A model generated the notes under the pieces. That model was not told the DNA's origin, did no database searches, and saw only the letters and a program-made list of their open reading frames with translations. A program made the position numbers and the translations under genes. Below are positions 36,559-44,843 of a DNA stretch of 58,964 nt, one piece after another (position 1 is the first letter of the stretch; each line of letters opens with the position of its first letter). This DNA comes from Weizmannia acidilactici (GTDB lineage Bacteria; Bacillota; Bacilli; Bacillales; Bacillaceae_C), in NCBI RefSeq assembly GCF_008974185.1, contig NZ_BKZP01000021.1, positions 1 through 58,964 of the forward strand. Reading direction: 5' to 3'.

Positions 36559-38007
36559 TCATGAATTTTCAGCGGACGCGAAAAACACTGCATTTTCCGT
36601 TCCCGGCCACTTTCCGGTAAATTCGATTTCACGGTATGCAAAATAATCTTTTAATATTTCCGCGCGGTCGTCAAGAAATAGTTGGTCGGCGATGCCCTGC
36701 ACGAGTTTCGGCAGCGCAAATCTTAATCCGGATAAAGCAGAAGCGGAGAGGCCGCAGCTGATCAAGGCCGAGTAATTGAAAGCAAACAAGCCGTGCAACC
36801 GATGTTCCCCCCGTTCATCACGCCCTACAAATGCAAAATCCGGGCCGAGATATGGATGGGCATCAATCAAAAGATTGGCGATATCTTCAGGCGCGCGGTA
36901 CCGGTCACCCCAGCGGGCAATGTAAGGCTCCACAAGCCGCAATTCCGGCCGCAGCGATGGGTCAGAAACAAGCCCCGTTGCGAGAATCAAAAAATCAAAT
37001 TGAAAATCTCCATGCGGGGTGGTGACAACCGCCCCGCCGCCTTCCGCCTTTACATCGAGCCAAGGCGACCCGGTATGCAGCCGGAATCCGGGCCATGCGC
37101 TAGCGCGGTTAAAAATATCGTTTGTCGGCGGCTGATTGTATTTGAAAAAATGGGCCATTACCGCATACTTGTCATGATCAGACAAAGCATGGTACCGTTC
37201 AATCATGCCCGAAACTTCCATCTGGCGGATCGGATTAATCCGTTTTAAATCGTCGCTGCGGATAAACACATGGGCTTCCGCCGCACCTTCCGACAGCACA
37301 TAATTCGCATTGTCAAAAGCGGATGCGCCGCCGCCTAAAATGCCGATTTTCCTGCCCCTCAACCTTTCCATATCCATCGTTTGCGAGGTATGGGCATATA
37401 AATAGGAAGGAAGTTTTTCTTTGATCATCCGCGGCACATGCCACTCCCCTCCGCCCTGAATGCCGGTTGCCAAAACTACTTTCCGGGCCAGCAGGAAGCT
37501 TGACGGCGCGCCTTCCCCTCCGATATGCAATCGGTGGATCCCTTTTTCCGGCTCAATCAGTTTTAACGTAACTTGGTTCAGGACAGGAAGACGAAGCACT
37601 TTCCGGTACCAGCGCAAATAATTCATCCATTCGCCGCGCGGGATTTTATCGAGATCGTCCCACGCCTTCTCCCCGTATTGCGCTTCCCACCAGGCTCTGA
37701 AAGTCAGGGAAGGGATACCGAAATCAATTGATGTCAAATGCTTCGGGGTTCTCAGTGTCAACATCCGTGCATACGTATCCCACGGGCCTTCATAACCTTC
37801 GAGATTTTCGTCGATCACCAGGATGTTCGAGATCCGCTCCCGCAGCAGACCGAACGCAGCGCCGAGGCCGCATTGCCCTCCCCCGACAATCACCACGTCA
37901 TACACATGCCCTTCCGGATGGCTGAACGGGCGCACCCAATCCGGCCCTCCAAAAGCAAGGCAGGAAAGATCTTTATGTACCCGCTCATTCAGCGCTTCTA
38001 AACTCAT
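36559..38007 (-). CDS. FAD/NAD(P)-dependent monooxygenase, probable urate hydroxylase (HpyO type), 482 aa
   Basis: Two-dinucleotide-fold flavoprotein of the class B monooxygenase/HpyO group: FAD loop VVIVGGGQCGLGAA near residue 37 and NAD(P) loop KIGILGGGASAFDNANYVL near 210, with a second domain ending FNYSALISCGLSASALSGL. It lies between the OHCU decarboxylase and 5-hydroxyisourate hydrolase genes, overlapping the former by 23 bp. That position and the absence of a uricase strongly suggest that it makes 5-hydroxyisourate from urate. The activity is inferred, not read from a motif. Confidence 0.75.
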   Translation of the reverse strand: MSLEALNERVHKDLSCLAFGGPDWVRPFSHPEGHVYDVVIVGGGQCGLGAAFGLLRERISNILVIDENLEGYEGPWDTYARMLTLRTPKHLTSIDFGIPSLTFRAWWEAQYGEKAWDDLDKIPRGEWMNYLRWYRKVLRLPVLNQVTLKLIEPEKGIHRLHIGGEGAPSSFLLARKVVLATGIQGGGEWHVPRMIKEKLPSYLYAHTSQTMDMERLRGRKIGILGGGASAFDNANYVLSEGAAEAHVFIRSDDLKRINPIRQMEVSGMIERYHALSDHDKYAVMAHFFKYNQPPTNDIFNRASAWPGFRLHTGSPWLDVKAEGGGAVVTTPHGDFQFDFLILATGLVSDPSLRPELRLVEPYIARWGDRYRAPEDIANLLIDAHPYLGPDFAFVGRDERGEHRLHGLFAFNYSALISCGLSASALSGLRFALPKLVQGIADQLFLDDRAEILKDYFAYREIEFTGKWPGTENAVFFASAENS

Positions 38008-38533
38008 GATCTTCCATCCTTTCATTCTCAATTGATGTACGGAACAGTTCCTCTAACCGAAAGTACGCAATTTGATAGATTTGCTGGAGCGCCGTTTCAA
38101 TTTCTTCTTCCCGGCTGTTGTCCAGCCTAGCCAGCATTGCCCCGTAAATTTGGCCTTTGTTTTTACCGCGCACCGCTAAAATAAACGGGAACCCGAATTT
38201 CTCCATATACTGCGCGTTGGCGGTTTTAAATTTTTCATATTCATCCCTTGTAAGGTCACACAACCCGGCCCCTTTTTGTTCCGATACGGAATCCTCACTC
38301 ATCGCAATCCGCTCTCCCAAATTCGGATGCTCCCGGATCAAGGCAAGCTTCAAATCTTCACCCGAATTTTCTACAATTTGGACCATCGTCCGGTGCAATT
38401 CATCCAATGAAGAAAATGGCCTGAAGGATGCAGCTTTTTTAGGAATCCAAGGGGAATGTTCAAAAATCCCCCCGAGCTGTTCCACAAATTCATCCTGCGT
38501 GGCTTGATTCAACTCATGGATTGTCAACATCAT
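37985..38533 (-). CDS. OHCU decarboxylase, 182 aa
   Basis: 2-oxo-4-hydroxy-4-carboxy-5-ureidoimidazoline decarboxylase, which makes (S)-allantoin. Family motifs: FEHSPWIPKKAASFRPFSS, IREHPNLGER with the catalytic His, and FGFPFILAVRGK. In B. subtilis this domain is fused to uricase in PucL; here it is free-standing and the uricase half is missing. AAAGGGG lies 14 bases before the chosen ATG; a TTG six bases further up is an alternative start. Confidence 0.93.
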   Translation of the reverse strand: MMLTIHELNQATQDEFVEQLGGIFEHSPWIPKKAASFRPFSSLDELHRTMVQIVENSGEDLKLALIREHPNLGERIAMSEDSVSEQKGAGLCDLTRDEYEKFKTANAQYMEKFGFPFILAVRGKNKGQIYGAMLARLDNSREEEIETALQQIYQIAYFRLEELFRTSIENERMEDHEFRSAE

Positions 38534-38546
38534 GCCCAAAACCCCT

Positions 38547-39872
38547 TTAGCCTTCCCTTAAGCCCGCTTCCACTGCCGGAGCCGGAACTGCTTCAGCCGG
38601 TTTGCGCCCTTTCTTTGGCAGCAGGAGATTTAAAATAATGGCACAAAGGCTGCCGCAAATAATCCCGTCATTGACGAGAATTCTGAACATGGAAGGCAAA
38701 ACATGGAATAAATTCGGCACAACCGTCGCACCAAGCCCGAGTGATACTGAGCAGGCAATAACCAAGAGATTGCTGTTGTCGGAAAAATCCACTTCCCGCA
38801 ACATCCGGATCCCCGCGGATACGACCATCCCGAACATCACGACGGTTGCGCCGCCGAACACTGCTGTTGGAATGATCGTCGCCAACGCGGCAATTTTTGG
38901 CAACATCCCGAGACAGATCAAAATCAGCCCGGCTGCAATCGTCACTTTTCTCGTTTTAATGCCAGAAAGCTGGACAAGCCCGACATTTTGCGAGAACGTG
39001 CTGTACGGAAATGCGTTGAAAATACCGCCGAGAATAAAGGAAAGCCCTTCTGCGCGGTAGCCGTCCGTGATGTCATCCCCGGTTAATTTCCTGTCCGTCA
39101 TTTTTCCCAGCGCGAGGAAAGCCCCCGTAGATTCCACCAAAATCACCGTGCCGACAATGATCATTGTAATGACCGGGACAATGTGGAACGTTGGGACACC
39201 AAAATGGAAAGGGTCCGGGACACGGAACCAGGAAGCCTCAGCAACCGTTTTGAAATCCACCTTCCCCATGAATGCCGCCGCAATGGTTCCGACAATAATA
39301 CCGAGCAAAACGGAAATGGCGCGGAAAAACCCTTTAAAGAAACGGTTCATCACCAAAATCAACGCGAGGACGCCGAAAGAAAGAGTTAAATTCTCAGCGG
39401 ACCCGAAATCTTTGCTGCCTTGCCCGCCGCCCATATTATTGATGCCGGTCGGGATCAGGGATAATCCGATAATCATGACAACGGTCCCTGTCACAACAGG
39501 CGGGAAAAGCTTCAATAATTTCCCGTACACTTTGGAAAACAAAATAATGAACAAACCGGCGGCGATGATGGAACCGTAAACCGCGGTAACGCCGTATCTG
39601 GTGCCGATCGTAATCATCGGGGAAACGGCAACAAAGGATGTCCCCATCACAACCGGAAGGCCTGTTCCAAAAAACTTAGGTGCCCACGACTGCAAAAGCG
39701 TCGCCAACCCGCATGTCAGCAAATCGACCGAGACGAGAAAGGCCTGCTGTTCCGGCGTAAATTTCAATGCCCCGCCAACAATGATCGGAACCAAAATGGC
39801 CCCCGCATACATCGCAAGCACATGCTGCACGCCAAGCGAAAAAATTTTCGAAATCCCGATTTTCTGATCCAC
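38547..39872 (-). CDS. NCS2 purine (urate/xanthine) permease, 441 aa
   Basis: Membrane transporter of the xanthine/uracil permease family, PucJ/PucK type. About 14 hydrophobic segments; key motifs ESTGAFLALGKMTDRKLTGDDITDG and FPYSTFSQNVGLVQLSG, where the Gln-Asn pair binds purine. GTG start behind GGGAGG. First gene of a four-gene operon with OHCU decarboxylase, the flavoprotein and the HIU hydrolase, so urate is the likely cargo. Confidence 0.92.
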   Translation of the reverse strand: MDQKIGISKIFSLGVQHVLAMYAGAILVPIIVGGALKFTPEQQAFLVSVDLLTCGLATLLQSWAPKFFGTGLPVVMGTSFVAVSPMITIGTRYGVTAVYGSIIAAGLFIILFSKVYGKLLKLFPPVVTGTVVMIIGLSLIPTGINNMGGGQGSKDFGSAENLTLSFGVLALILVMNRFFKGFFRAISVLLGIIVGTIAAAFMGKVDFKTVAEASWFRVPDPFHFGVPTFHIVPVITMIIVGTVILVESTGAFLALGKMTDRKLTGDDITDGYRAEGLSFILGGIFNAFPYSTFSQNVGLVQLSGIKTRKVTIAAGLILICLGMLPKIAALATIIPTAVFGGATVVMFGMVVSAGIRMLREVDFSDNSNLLVIACSVSLGLGATVVPNLFHVLPSMFRILVNDGIICGSLCAIILNLLLPKKGRKPAEAVPAPAVEAGLREG

Positions 39873-39932
39873 ATCAAATCCTCCCTCACTGTCACCGTAG
39901 AATTTTATAACATTTTCAAGTTATATTACTTC

Positions 39933-39951
39933 ACATAATAACCAAATATCT
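39933..39951 (-). promoter_or_regulatory. PucR-box-like sequence before the permease operon
   Basis: The minus strand reads ATATTTGGTTATT, sharing the TTGGTTA core of the PucR box described for B. subtilis (WWWCNTTGGTTAA). The C of the consensus is not matched. It lies about 65 bp before the GTG start. Confidence 0.35.
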
Positions 39952-40062
39952 CTCGCTATTCAATGTACACCTTAACTAAAATCAATGTGTTTTTCTGGTG
40001 AATTTAGATAATAATCAAAAAAATTATGTAAGTAAATCTAACATAATTAAGAAAAGCTAAGG

Positions 40063-40916
40063 TGCTATCCCAAAAACCCCTTTTTAAACAAGAAAAACCG
40101 TTGAGAACATAATTTTTCTCGACGGTTTTTCTTGTTTCCAGGGTCTTCTTTCTGAAGCAGGCGGTTCTTTTCCGCGAGTTTCTTGTAAACTTTTTGTTTT
40201 GATCGATACACTGCCTTTTTCTCTTTCTTAATTTCTTTGTCTTTTTCTTGGTCTGCGTCTGATTCAGCTTCTTTGACTTTTTGCTCCACCTTTTTTTGCA
40301 ATATTCTCCAGCTGCTCTGCACTAACGCGTTCAGCTTGTTCTTTCATTTCTTTTAACGTTTTTTTCATCTAATTCGATTGTTTCTTCGATCAACTGAAAC
40401 GTCTTTTGAAGATTTTATTGGAGTTTCTCTTCATATTTTTCTGTCGCTTTTTTCCAGACAAACGTGTACTTATTGGCGTTTGCTTCGATCTTCGTGCCGT
40501 CCATAAAATAGTTTTCCATCGTAATATATTTTGTTCCAATAAAAGCTTAATGAGTTCGGTAAAAAGGGGCTCGATCATGTCTTTCATCCGTTCCGAACGG
40601 AATCGGTTGATGGTTCGGAAATCTGGCGTTTGTTGCCCAGACAGCCACATCATCGGAAGATTTTCAAGAAGGGCTTTTGCGATACCCCGGCAAGAATAAC
40701 TTTTTTCAGCGTAAGCATAGAGAATTACTTTTGTCATCATTTTAGGGTGATACGAAGGACGGCCTCCGCCTTTATAATACGAGAAGAAGAAGTCGTCGCT
40801 GATTTGATTCACCATATCCTTAACAACGCGGGCTACATGGCCTTTTGGAATCATGTCACTGAAATCCATGGAAGAATGAGTTGTCCCATGTTATAATCAA
40901 TAAAGGTAGCTGAATA
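40063..40916 (-). mobile_element. Degenerate IS1182-family insertion sequence, 5' and middle parts
   Basis: Bounded on the left by GGTGCTATCCCAAAAACCCC, an IS end like others in the window. It carries two interrupted pieces of one transposase. The IS lies between pucR and the purine permease operon. Confidence 0.7.
40065..40869 (-). pseudogene. IS1182-family DDE transposase, frameshifted and truncated
   Basis: The N-terminal piece (to about 40390) reads DFSDMIPKGHVARVVKDMV, YYKGGGRPSYHPKMMTKVIL and QTPDFRTINRFRSERMKD, typical of IS1182 transposases. The frame then breaks; a second piece (40322-40065) is Lys/Glu-rich (QKVKEAESDADQEKDKEIKK) and ends in KNRLLQKED followed by IS-end codons. The DDE core beyond the first Asp is missing. 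Confidence 0.8.
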
Positions 40917-40923
40917 GTTACTC

Positions 40924-40988
40924 AAAAAAACCGCCTCCATTCAATGTTTGCTAGTCACTTACATTATAATGGAAAAGGCGGTTTTTTT
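40924..40988. terminator. Hairpin upstream of the transposase fragment
   Basis: AAAAAAACCGCC (40924-40935) pairs with GGCGGTTTTTTT (40977-40988), with CATT/AATG pairing inside. T runs on both strands make it a two-way terminator. It may insulate the transposase from outside transcription. Confidence 0.7.
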
Positions 40989-41010
40989 GCGCTTTCTTCG
41001 TTTAGCACGC

Positions 41011-41144
41011 GTTGATGATCGCGAAATTTACGAGACTCCTGCGGGAAAAGCGAGCAAGAAGAGACCCCGCAGCGAGTGACGTGAGGAACAAGCGAGGAGG
41101 CTCGCGACGCATGCGGAAAGCGAGTGAATTTCGCGATCATCAAC
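41011..41144. repeat. 134-bp palindromic element with 18-bp inverted ends
   Basis: GTTGATGATCGCGAAATT at 41011-41028 is exactly repeated in inverse at 41127-41144. The interior (GAGACTCCTGCGGG, then CCCCGCAGCGAGTGACGTGAGG) also has self-complementary pieces. No ORF. A truncated relative is at 7393-7470, so this is a dispersed family. Confidence 0.65.
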
Positions 41145-41160
41145 AACCTCCAACAATGCT

Positions 41161-41517
41161 TTACACAAAGAAGGGGCGTCCCCCAGCCAGATTACCGCCC
41201 TTTGGGACAGCCCCTTTAGAAAGTTGTGGCGATGCGGCCGGCCCCCACAATGAACATCTACGGAATGACAGATTGCCTTTGATATGACCGAACGCGTTTT
41301 CCACCCCGATTTTTCTCCGGGCGTGAATTTGCGCGCCCCCGCCAGACCAAAGGATCTTTTTGGCCTTTGCTTTCGTACACCTCTCTTTCAATGGGCAGTC
41401 TGTACAGTCTATCTCAAGACATATTTTTCCGTGGAAACGATTCTGAGAAGCTTTGTCACGACCGTTAGAGCAAAATAAAACTCCTAAAATGATCCCAAGA
41501 AGTTTTATAAAGACCAT
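41161..41517 (-). pseudogene. IS1182-family transposase C-terminal fragment
   Basis: The minus-strand frame has ICLEIDCTDCPLKERCTKAK, then ARRKIGVENAFGHIKGNLSFRR, which is the cysteine motif and final DDE region with its Glu (KIGVENAFGHIK). Pieces between the cysteines and ARRKI are deleted, and the end runs into the repeat-type GGGACAGCCCC sequence. It is probably from a different IS copy than 40065-40869, since the two pieces do not overlap in reading order. Confidence 0.75.
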
Positions 41518-41537
41518 TGAGAAAAATTTCTGCTTAA

Positions 41538-41561
41538 AAGGGGCTTTTAGGCCAGCCCCTT
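41538..41561 (-). terminator. pucR terminator
   Basis: GGGGCT/AGCCCC stem followed by TTTT on the minus strand; it begins inside the pucR stop region and is part of an IS-type end. Confidence 0.55.
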
Positions 41562-43158
41562 AACCGATCGGCTCGAGCATGTTGCGGATTCTCAACGCGA
41601 TCCTCAACTGAAGGTTGGTATCCGGATCTTTTAAACTTTTTCCAAGCAGCTCTTCACATTTTTCAATCCTGTAAACGACCGTATTGCGGTGGACATAGAG
41701 CCGCTTTGCCGTTTCGGAAATTTGGCAGTTCGTTTCCAGATAAACGGACAATGTGGCAAGCAGGGACTCCCGTTCATCGGATTTCATATGATAGAAGTTT
41801 TGAAGCGCGAATGCATAAAAATTTTCCAGATCTTGGCGCGGAATCAACCGCAACAGCGCCATCACGTCTTTTGTCAAATAAGTCTGGATGTAACCGGTTT
41901 TTTTCGATATCTCCCCCGATTTAAGGGCATCGGCCGCTTCTTTATAAGCATTTCGGACCTGCAGGAAAGAATGACTCAAATTGCTGATTCCGAACGAAAT
42001 TGTATGTCCAAAATAAGCGGAGACTTTCTCTTGGATATACCGCAGCAGGTCTTCAATAGAAAAGCTTCCGTATTCCTGCACTTCATACAGCAGGATGCAG
42101 TAGTCTCCTTTTGTAAAAAAATGGGCTTTCGGATCCGTTTTCGCAACCTCATCCTCGATAAATTCATAAATCTCCTCCTGCTGCCTGAGATCGGCATGCC
42201 CACAACTGCCGTCGATTTTTCCGGCAACACAAATATACGACTGGTCATTGCGCAAGGAAAATTCAGCAGCGCGGTGGATCATTTCTTCCCGCGATGAAAA
42301 AGCCCCCTCGAGAAAATGCAGGAAAAAATCATTGCGGATGCTGCGCGCATGCTGCTTGATCGCCTGCTCTTTCATCAAAGCAAAAGAAATGACATTCATC
42401 GCCTGCTCTATAATCAGGGCGCTCAAATGGTCCGTTTTGTCCAGCTCCCCGTGGACCGCCAAAAAACCGATCTTTTTTTCGTTCATGTGCATCGGAAATA
42501 GCGTGTACGTCTGCCTTTCCGCTGCAGCCGAAAACATTAAAGGAGAGGATAAGGTTTCTGCCGGAAAATGGACGGGCAGGACGGTTTCCAGTGCGGAAAA
42601 AACGGCGCCGGCACCCGGATTACGTGCAATCACGTTTAAGTGCTGGTCGATACATTCAGAAGGGTGACGGATCATTTTCGACAGTTCATGGAGGAGCGGC
42701 CGGATGCCGTTTCCTTGCATAATGACATGCGTAAACCGCTTATGGGCCTCGAGGGCGATCGTTAATTCCTGGGCCGTTTTGTCCACGATGGCCCGTAATG
42801 TGAGGTCCACCACTTCCCCGAGCGCCAAGTCAAGCGGCAGTTCAATCACTGGGAAAGCCAACTGGTCGGCAAGATTAAGCGCATCTTTCGGGACTTCCTG
42901 CAAAAACCGTTTTGTTTTGATCCCCAGCGCAGCGCACCCCTTATCAGACATCGTCCTGATCAAATCCGCAAGTTTTTTCGGATCATCTTTAAAATGGTAC
43001 GCGGTAGTGACCAGAAAAACATTCGGTTTTAAAAAATGGACAATATCAGGTGCATCCATCATATTGACCGTCTGGACTTCATGATCTTTTCCCGATTTTC
43101 CCGCGATGAGCGACATGCCGGCGAGCTTTGGAATCTCGAACAGTTCGTATACTTTCAT
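41560..43158 (-). CDS. pucR: PucR-family purine catabolism regulator, 532 aa
   Basis: Purine-catabolism activator with an N-terminal PucR domain (MKVYELFEIPKLAGMSLIAGKSG), a central GGDEF-like CdaR region and a C-terminal helix-turn-helix (LSVYLETNCQISETAKRLYVHRNTVVYRIEK). Length is almost that of B. subtilis PucR (531). The ATG at 43158 has GGAGG upstream; codons before it lack a signal. Divergent from pucF. Allantoin-type intermediates are the known effectors of the family. Confidence 0.93.
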   Translation of the reverse strand: MKVYELFEIPKLAGMSLIAGKSGKDHEVQTVNMMDAPDIVHFLKPNVFLVTTAYHFKDDPKKLADLIRTMSDKGCAALGIKTKRFLQEVPKDALNLADQLAFPVIELPLDLALGEVVDLTLRAIVDKTAQELTIALEAHKRFTHVIMQGNGIRPLLHELSKMIRHPSECIDQHLNVIARNPGAGAVFSALETVLPVHFPAETLSSPLMFSAAAERQTYTLFPMHMNEKKIGFLAVHGELDKTDHLSALIIEQAMNVISFALMKEQAIKQHARSIRNDFFLHFLEGAFSSREEMIHRAAEFSLRNDQSYICVAGKIDGSCGHADLRQQEEIYEFIEDEVAKTDPKAHFFTKGDYCILLYEVQEYGSFSIEDLLRYIQEKVSAYFGHTISFGISNLSHSFLQVRNAYKEAADALKSGEISKKTGYIQTYLTKDVMALLRLIPRQDLENFYAFALQNFYHMKSDERESLLATLSVYLETNCQISETAKRLYVHRNTVVYRIEKCEELLGKSLKDPDTNLQLRIALRIRNMLEPIG

Positions 43159-43353
43159 GGGGACGCCTCCGATTTCCAAAATTTCTAATTTTGACTTATT
43201 GTACCACGAATTAGTGAACATGAACAAAAAACTTTGAAAATTTGTGCAGGATCCATAATGAACTTTTCCCGAACAGTCGGTAAACTTGATTTATCATAAT
43301 TGTTTATGTTAGGAAAAATAACATTCAATGTGAAAGGAGTGGCCGGGAACGCC

Positions 43354-44592
43354 ATGCTCGTCAATCCAATATCCGAAACAAATCAAATCAGTGCCATGAT
43401 CGAGTGGCTTGCTTCATTCGGCAAAACAGAGAGCGGCGGGGTCACAAGGCTTTTGTACACCCCCGCCTGGAAGGAAGCACAGCAGGCCTTAAAAGCAAAA
43501 ATGGAAGAAGAAGGGCTGCAAACGTATTTTGACAGCGTCGGCAATTTATTCGGGAGATTACAAGGAACGGAAAATAGCGGAACGATTTTAACCGGTTCGC
43601 ATATCGACACGGTTGCGGAAGGCGGGAAATATGACGGCGCGTACGGCATTATCGCCGGATTCATTGCCGTTACAAGGCTGTTCCGGAAGTACGGCGCCCC
43701 GAAAAAAACGATCGAAATCGTTTCTTTGTGCGAGGAAGAAGGCAGCCGCTTTCCTTTAACATTTTGGGGCTCAAAAAATATTTGCGGCATCTACAATCTG
43801 AACGTCGCCAAAAAGATACAGGATACGGATGGCATTGCCTTTTTGGATGCCATGCGTGCCTCAGGATTTGACCCGCAACACTATACGCCTCCTGTCCGCC
43901 CGGATGTGAAAAAATTCGTGGAGCTTCATATTGAACAAGGCATGGTGCTGGAAAAAAATGAAAAAGCCATCGGGGTTGTGACGCACATCGTCGGGCAGCG
44001 GCGCTATACAGTCCGGATCAAAGGTGAAAGCAACCATGCCGGGACGACACCGATGCAGTTGCGGAAAGACGCGGTCAGCGCAGCCGCAGAATTTATTTCT
44101 TATTTAACAAGAAAGGCAAAAGAAACGGATCCCCGATTGGTTGCCACAGTCGGCCAAATCGATGTCAAGCCGAATGTCTCGAATGTCGTGGCGGGCGAGG
44201 TGGCGTTCAGCCTGGACGTCCGCCACCACCAATCGGAAGTCATCGAGCAATATTGCGAAGATATTTTTGCGGCATTTGAACGGGATGCCGCAAAAATGGG
44301 GGTTGGCGTGGCCGTGACGAAATGGCTGGATGCTGAACCGGTTGAACTGGACCGGGAACTGGCCGAGACGGCGCGGTCAATTGCAAAACAGCAAAAGATT
44401 GCTTTTCAGGATATAGTCAGCGGCGCCGGCCATGATTCGCAAATCTTCGGCCCGTTCTGCCCGACTTTGCTGTTATTTGTCCCGAGCCAAAACGGCATCA
44501 GCCATTCCCCGAAAGAATACACCGCCATCCGGGACTTGGAAACCGGTATCCTTTTATTGGAAAATATTTTATACAAGCTGGCTTATGAATAA
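43354..44592 (+). CDS. pucF: Allantoate amidohydrolase (M20 family), 412 aa
   Basis: Metal-dependent hydrolase that turns allantoate into ureidoglycine, CO2 and ammonia. Metal ligands are in GSHIDTVAEGGKYDGAYG, CEEEGSRF and ELHIEQGMVLE; the dimer-contact region is QRRYTVRIKGESNHAGTTPM. C-terminal SGAGHDSQIF and MISHSPKE-like residues complete the site. Length equals B. subtilis PucF (412). Start ATG 43354 has a weak GGGA site; AAAGGAG is 16 bases upstream. Confidence 0.93.
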   Translation: MLVNPISETNQISAMIEWLASFGKTESGGVTRLLYTPAWKEAQQALKAKMEEEGLQTYFDSVGNLFGRLQGTENSGTILTGSHIDTVAEGGKYDGAYGIIAGFIAVTRLFRKYGAPKKTIEIVSLCEEEGSRFPLTFWGSKNICGIYNLNVAKKIQDTDGIAFLDAMRASGFDPQHYTPPVRPDVKKFVELHIEQGMVLEKNEKAIGVVTHIVGQRRYTVRIKGESNHAGTTPMQLRKDAVSAAAEFISYLTRKAKETDPRLVATVGQIDVKPNVSNVVAGEVAFSLDVRHHQSEVIEQYCEDIFAAFERDAAKMGVGVAVTKWLDAEPVELDRELAETARSIAKQQKIAFQDIVSGAGHDSQIFGPFCPTLLLFVPSQNGISHSPKEYTAIRDLETGILLLENILYKLAYE

Positions 44593-44843
44593 GGAATCGG
44601 CGGCATGTGGATAAGGGGCGCCAGAAATTTTCAGAATGATATGTCCGCATTACGGCTCACGCAATATTTGCGGGAGATTACAGATGTGGCATTGCCGGCC
44701 GGTTCACGAAAAAAGCAGGGTTACGAAAAATGCACAAGTTACACGGCGTTCATTACTGACAAATTAGGTGTCGAATTGGAAATCCGGAAAATGGCACCGG
44801 CATTGCGGCCAAAACATTTTATACAAGTTGGGAGAGGATCATT
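44593..44843 (+). other. Unusual 250-bp gap inside the pucFGH operon
   Basis: The rest of the operon is tightly packed, but here 250 bp separate pucF and pucG. A 93-codon frame (44605-44886) has an AAGGA site 9 bases before its ATG, yet it runs 43 bp into pucG in another frame and matches nothing I know. A short direct repeat (ATTTTATACAAG at about 44568 and 44817) brackets the gap, hinting at a duplication or deletion scar. Confidence 0.4.
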
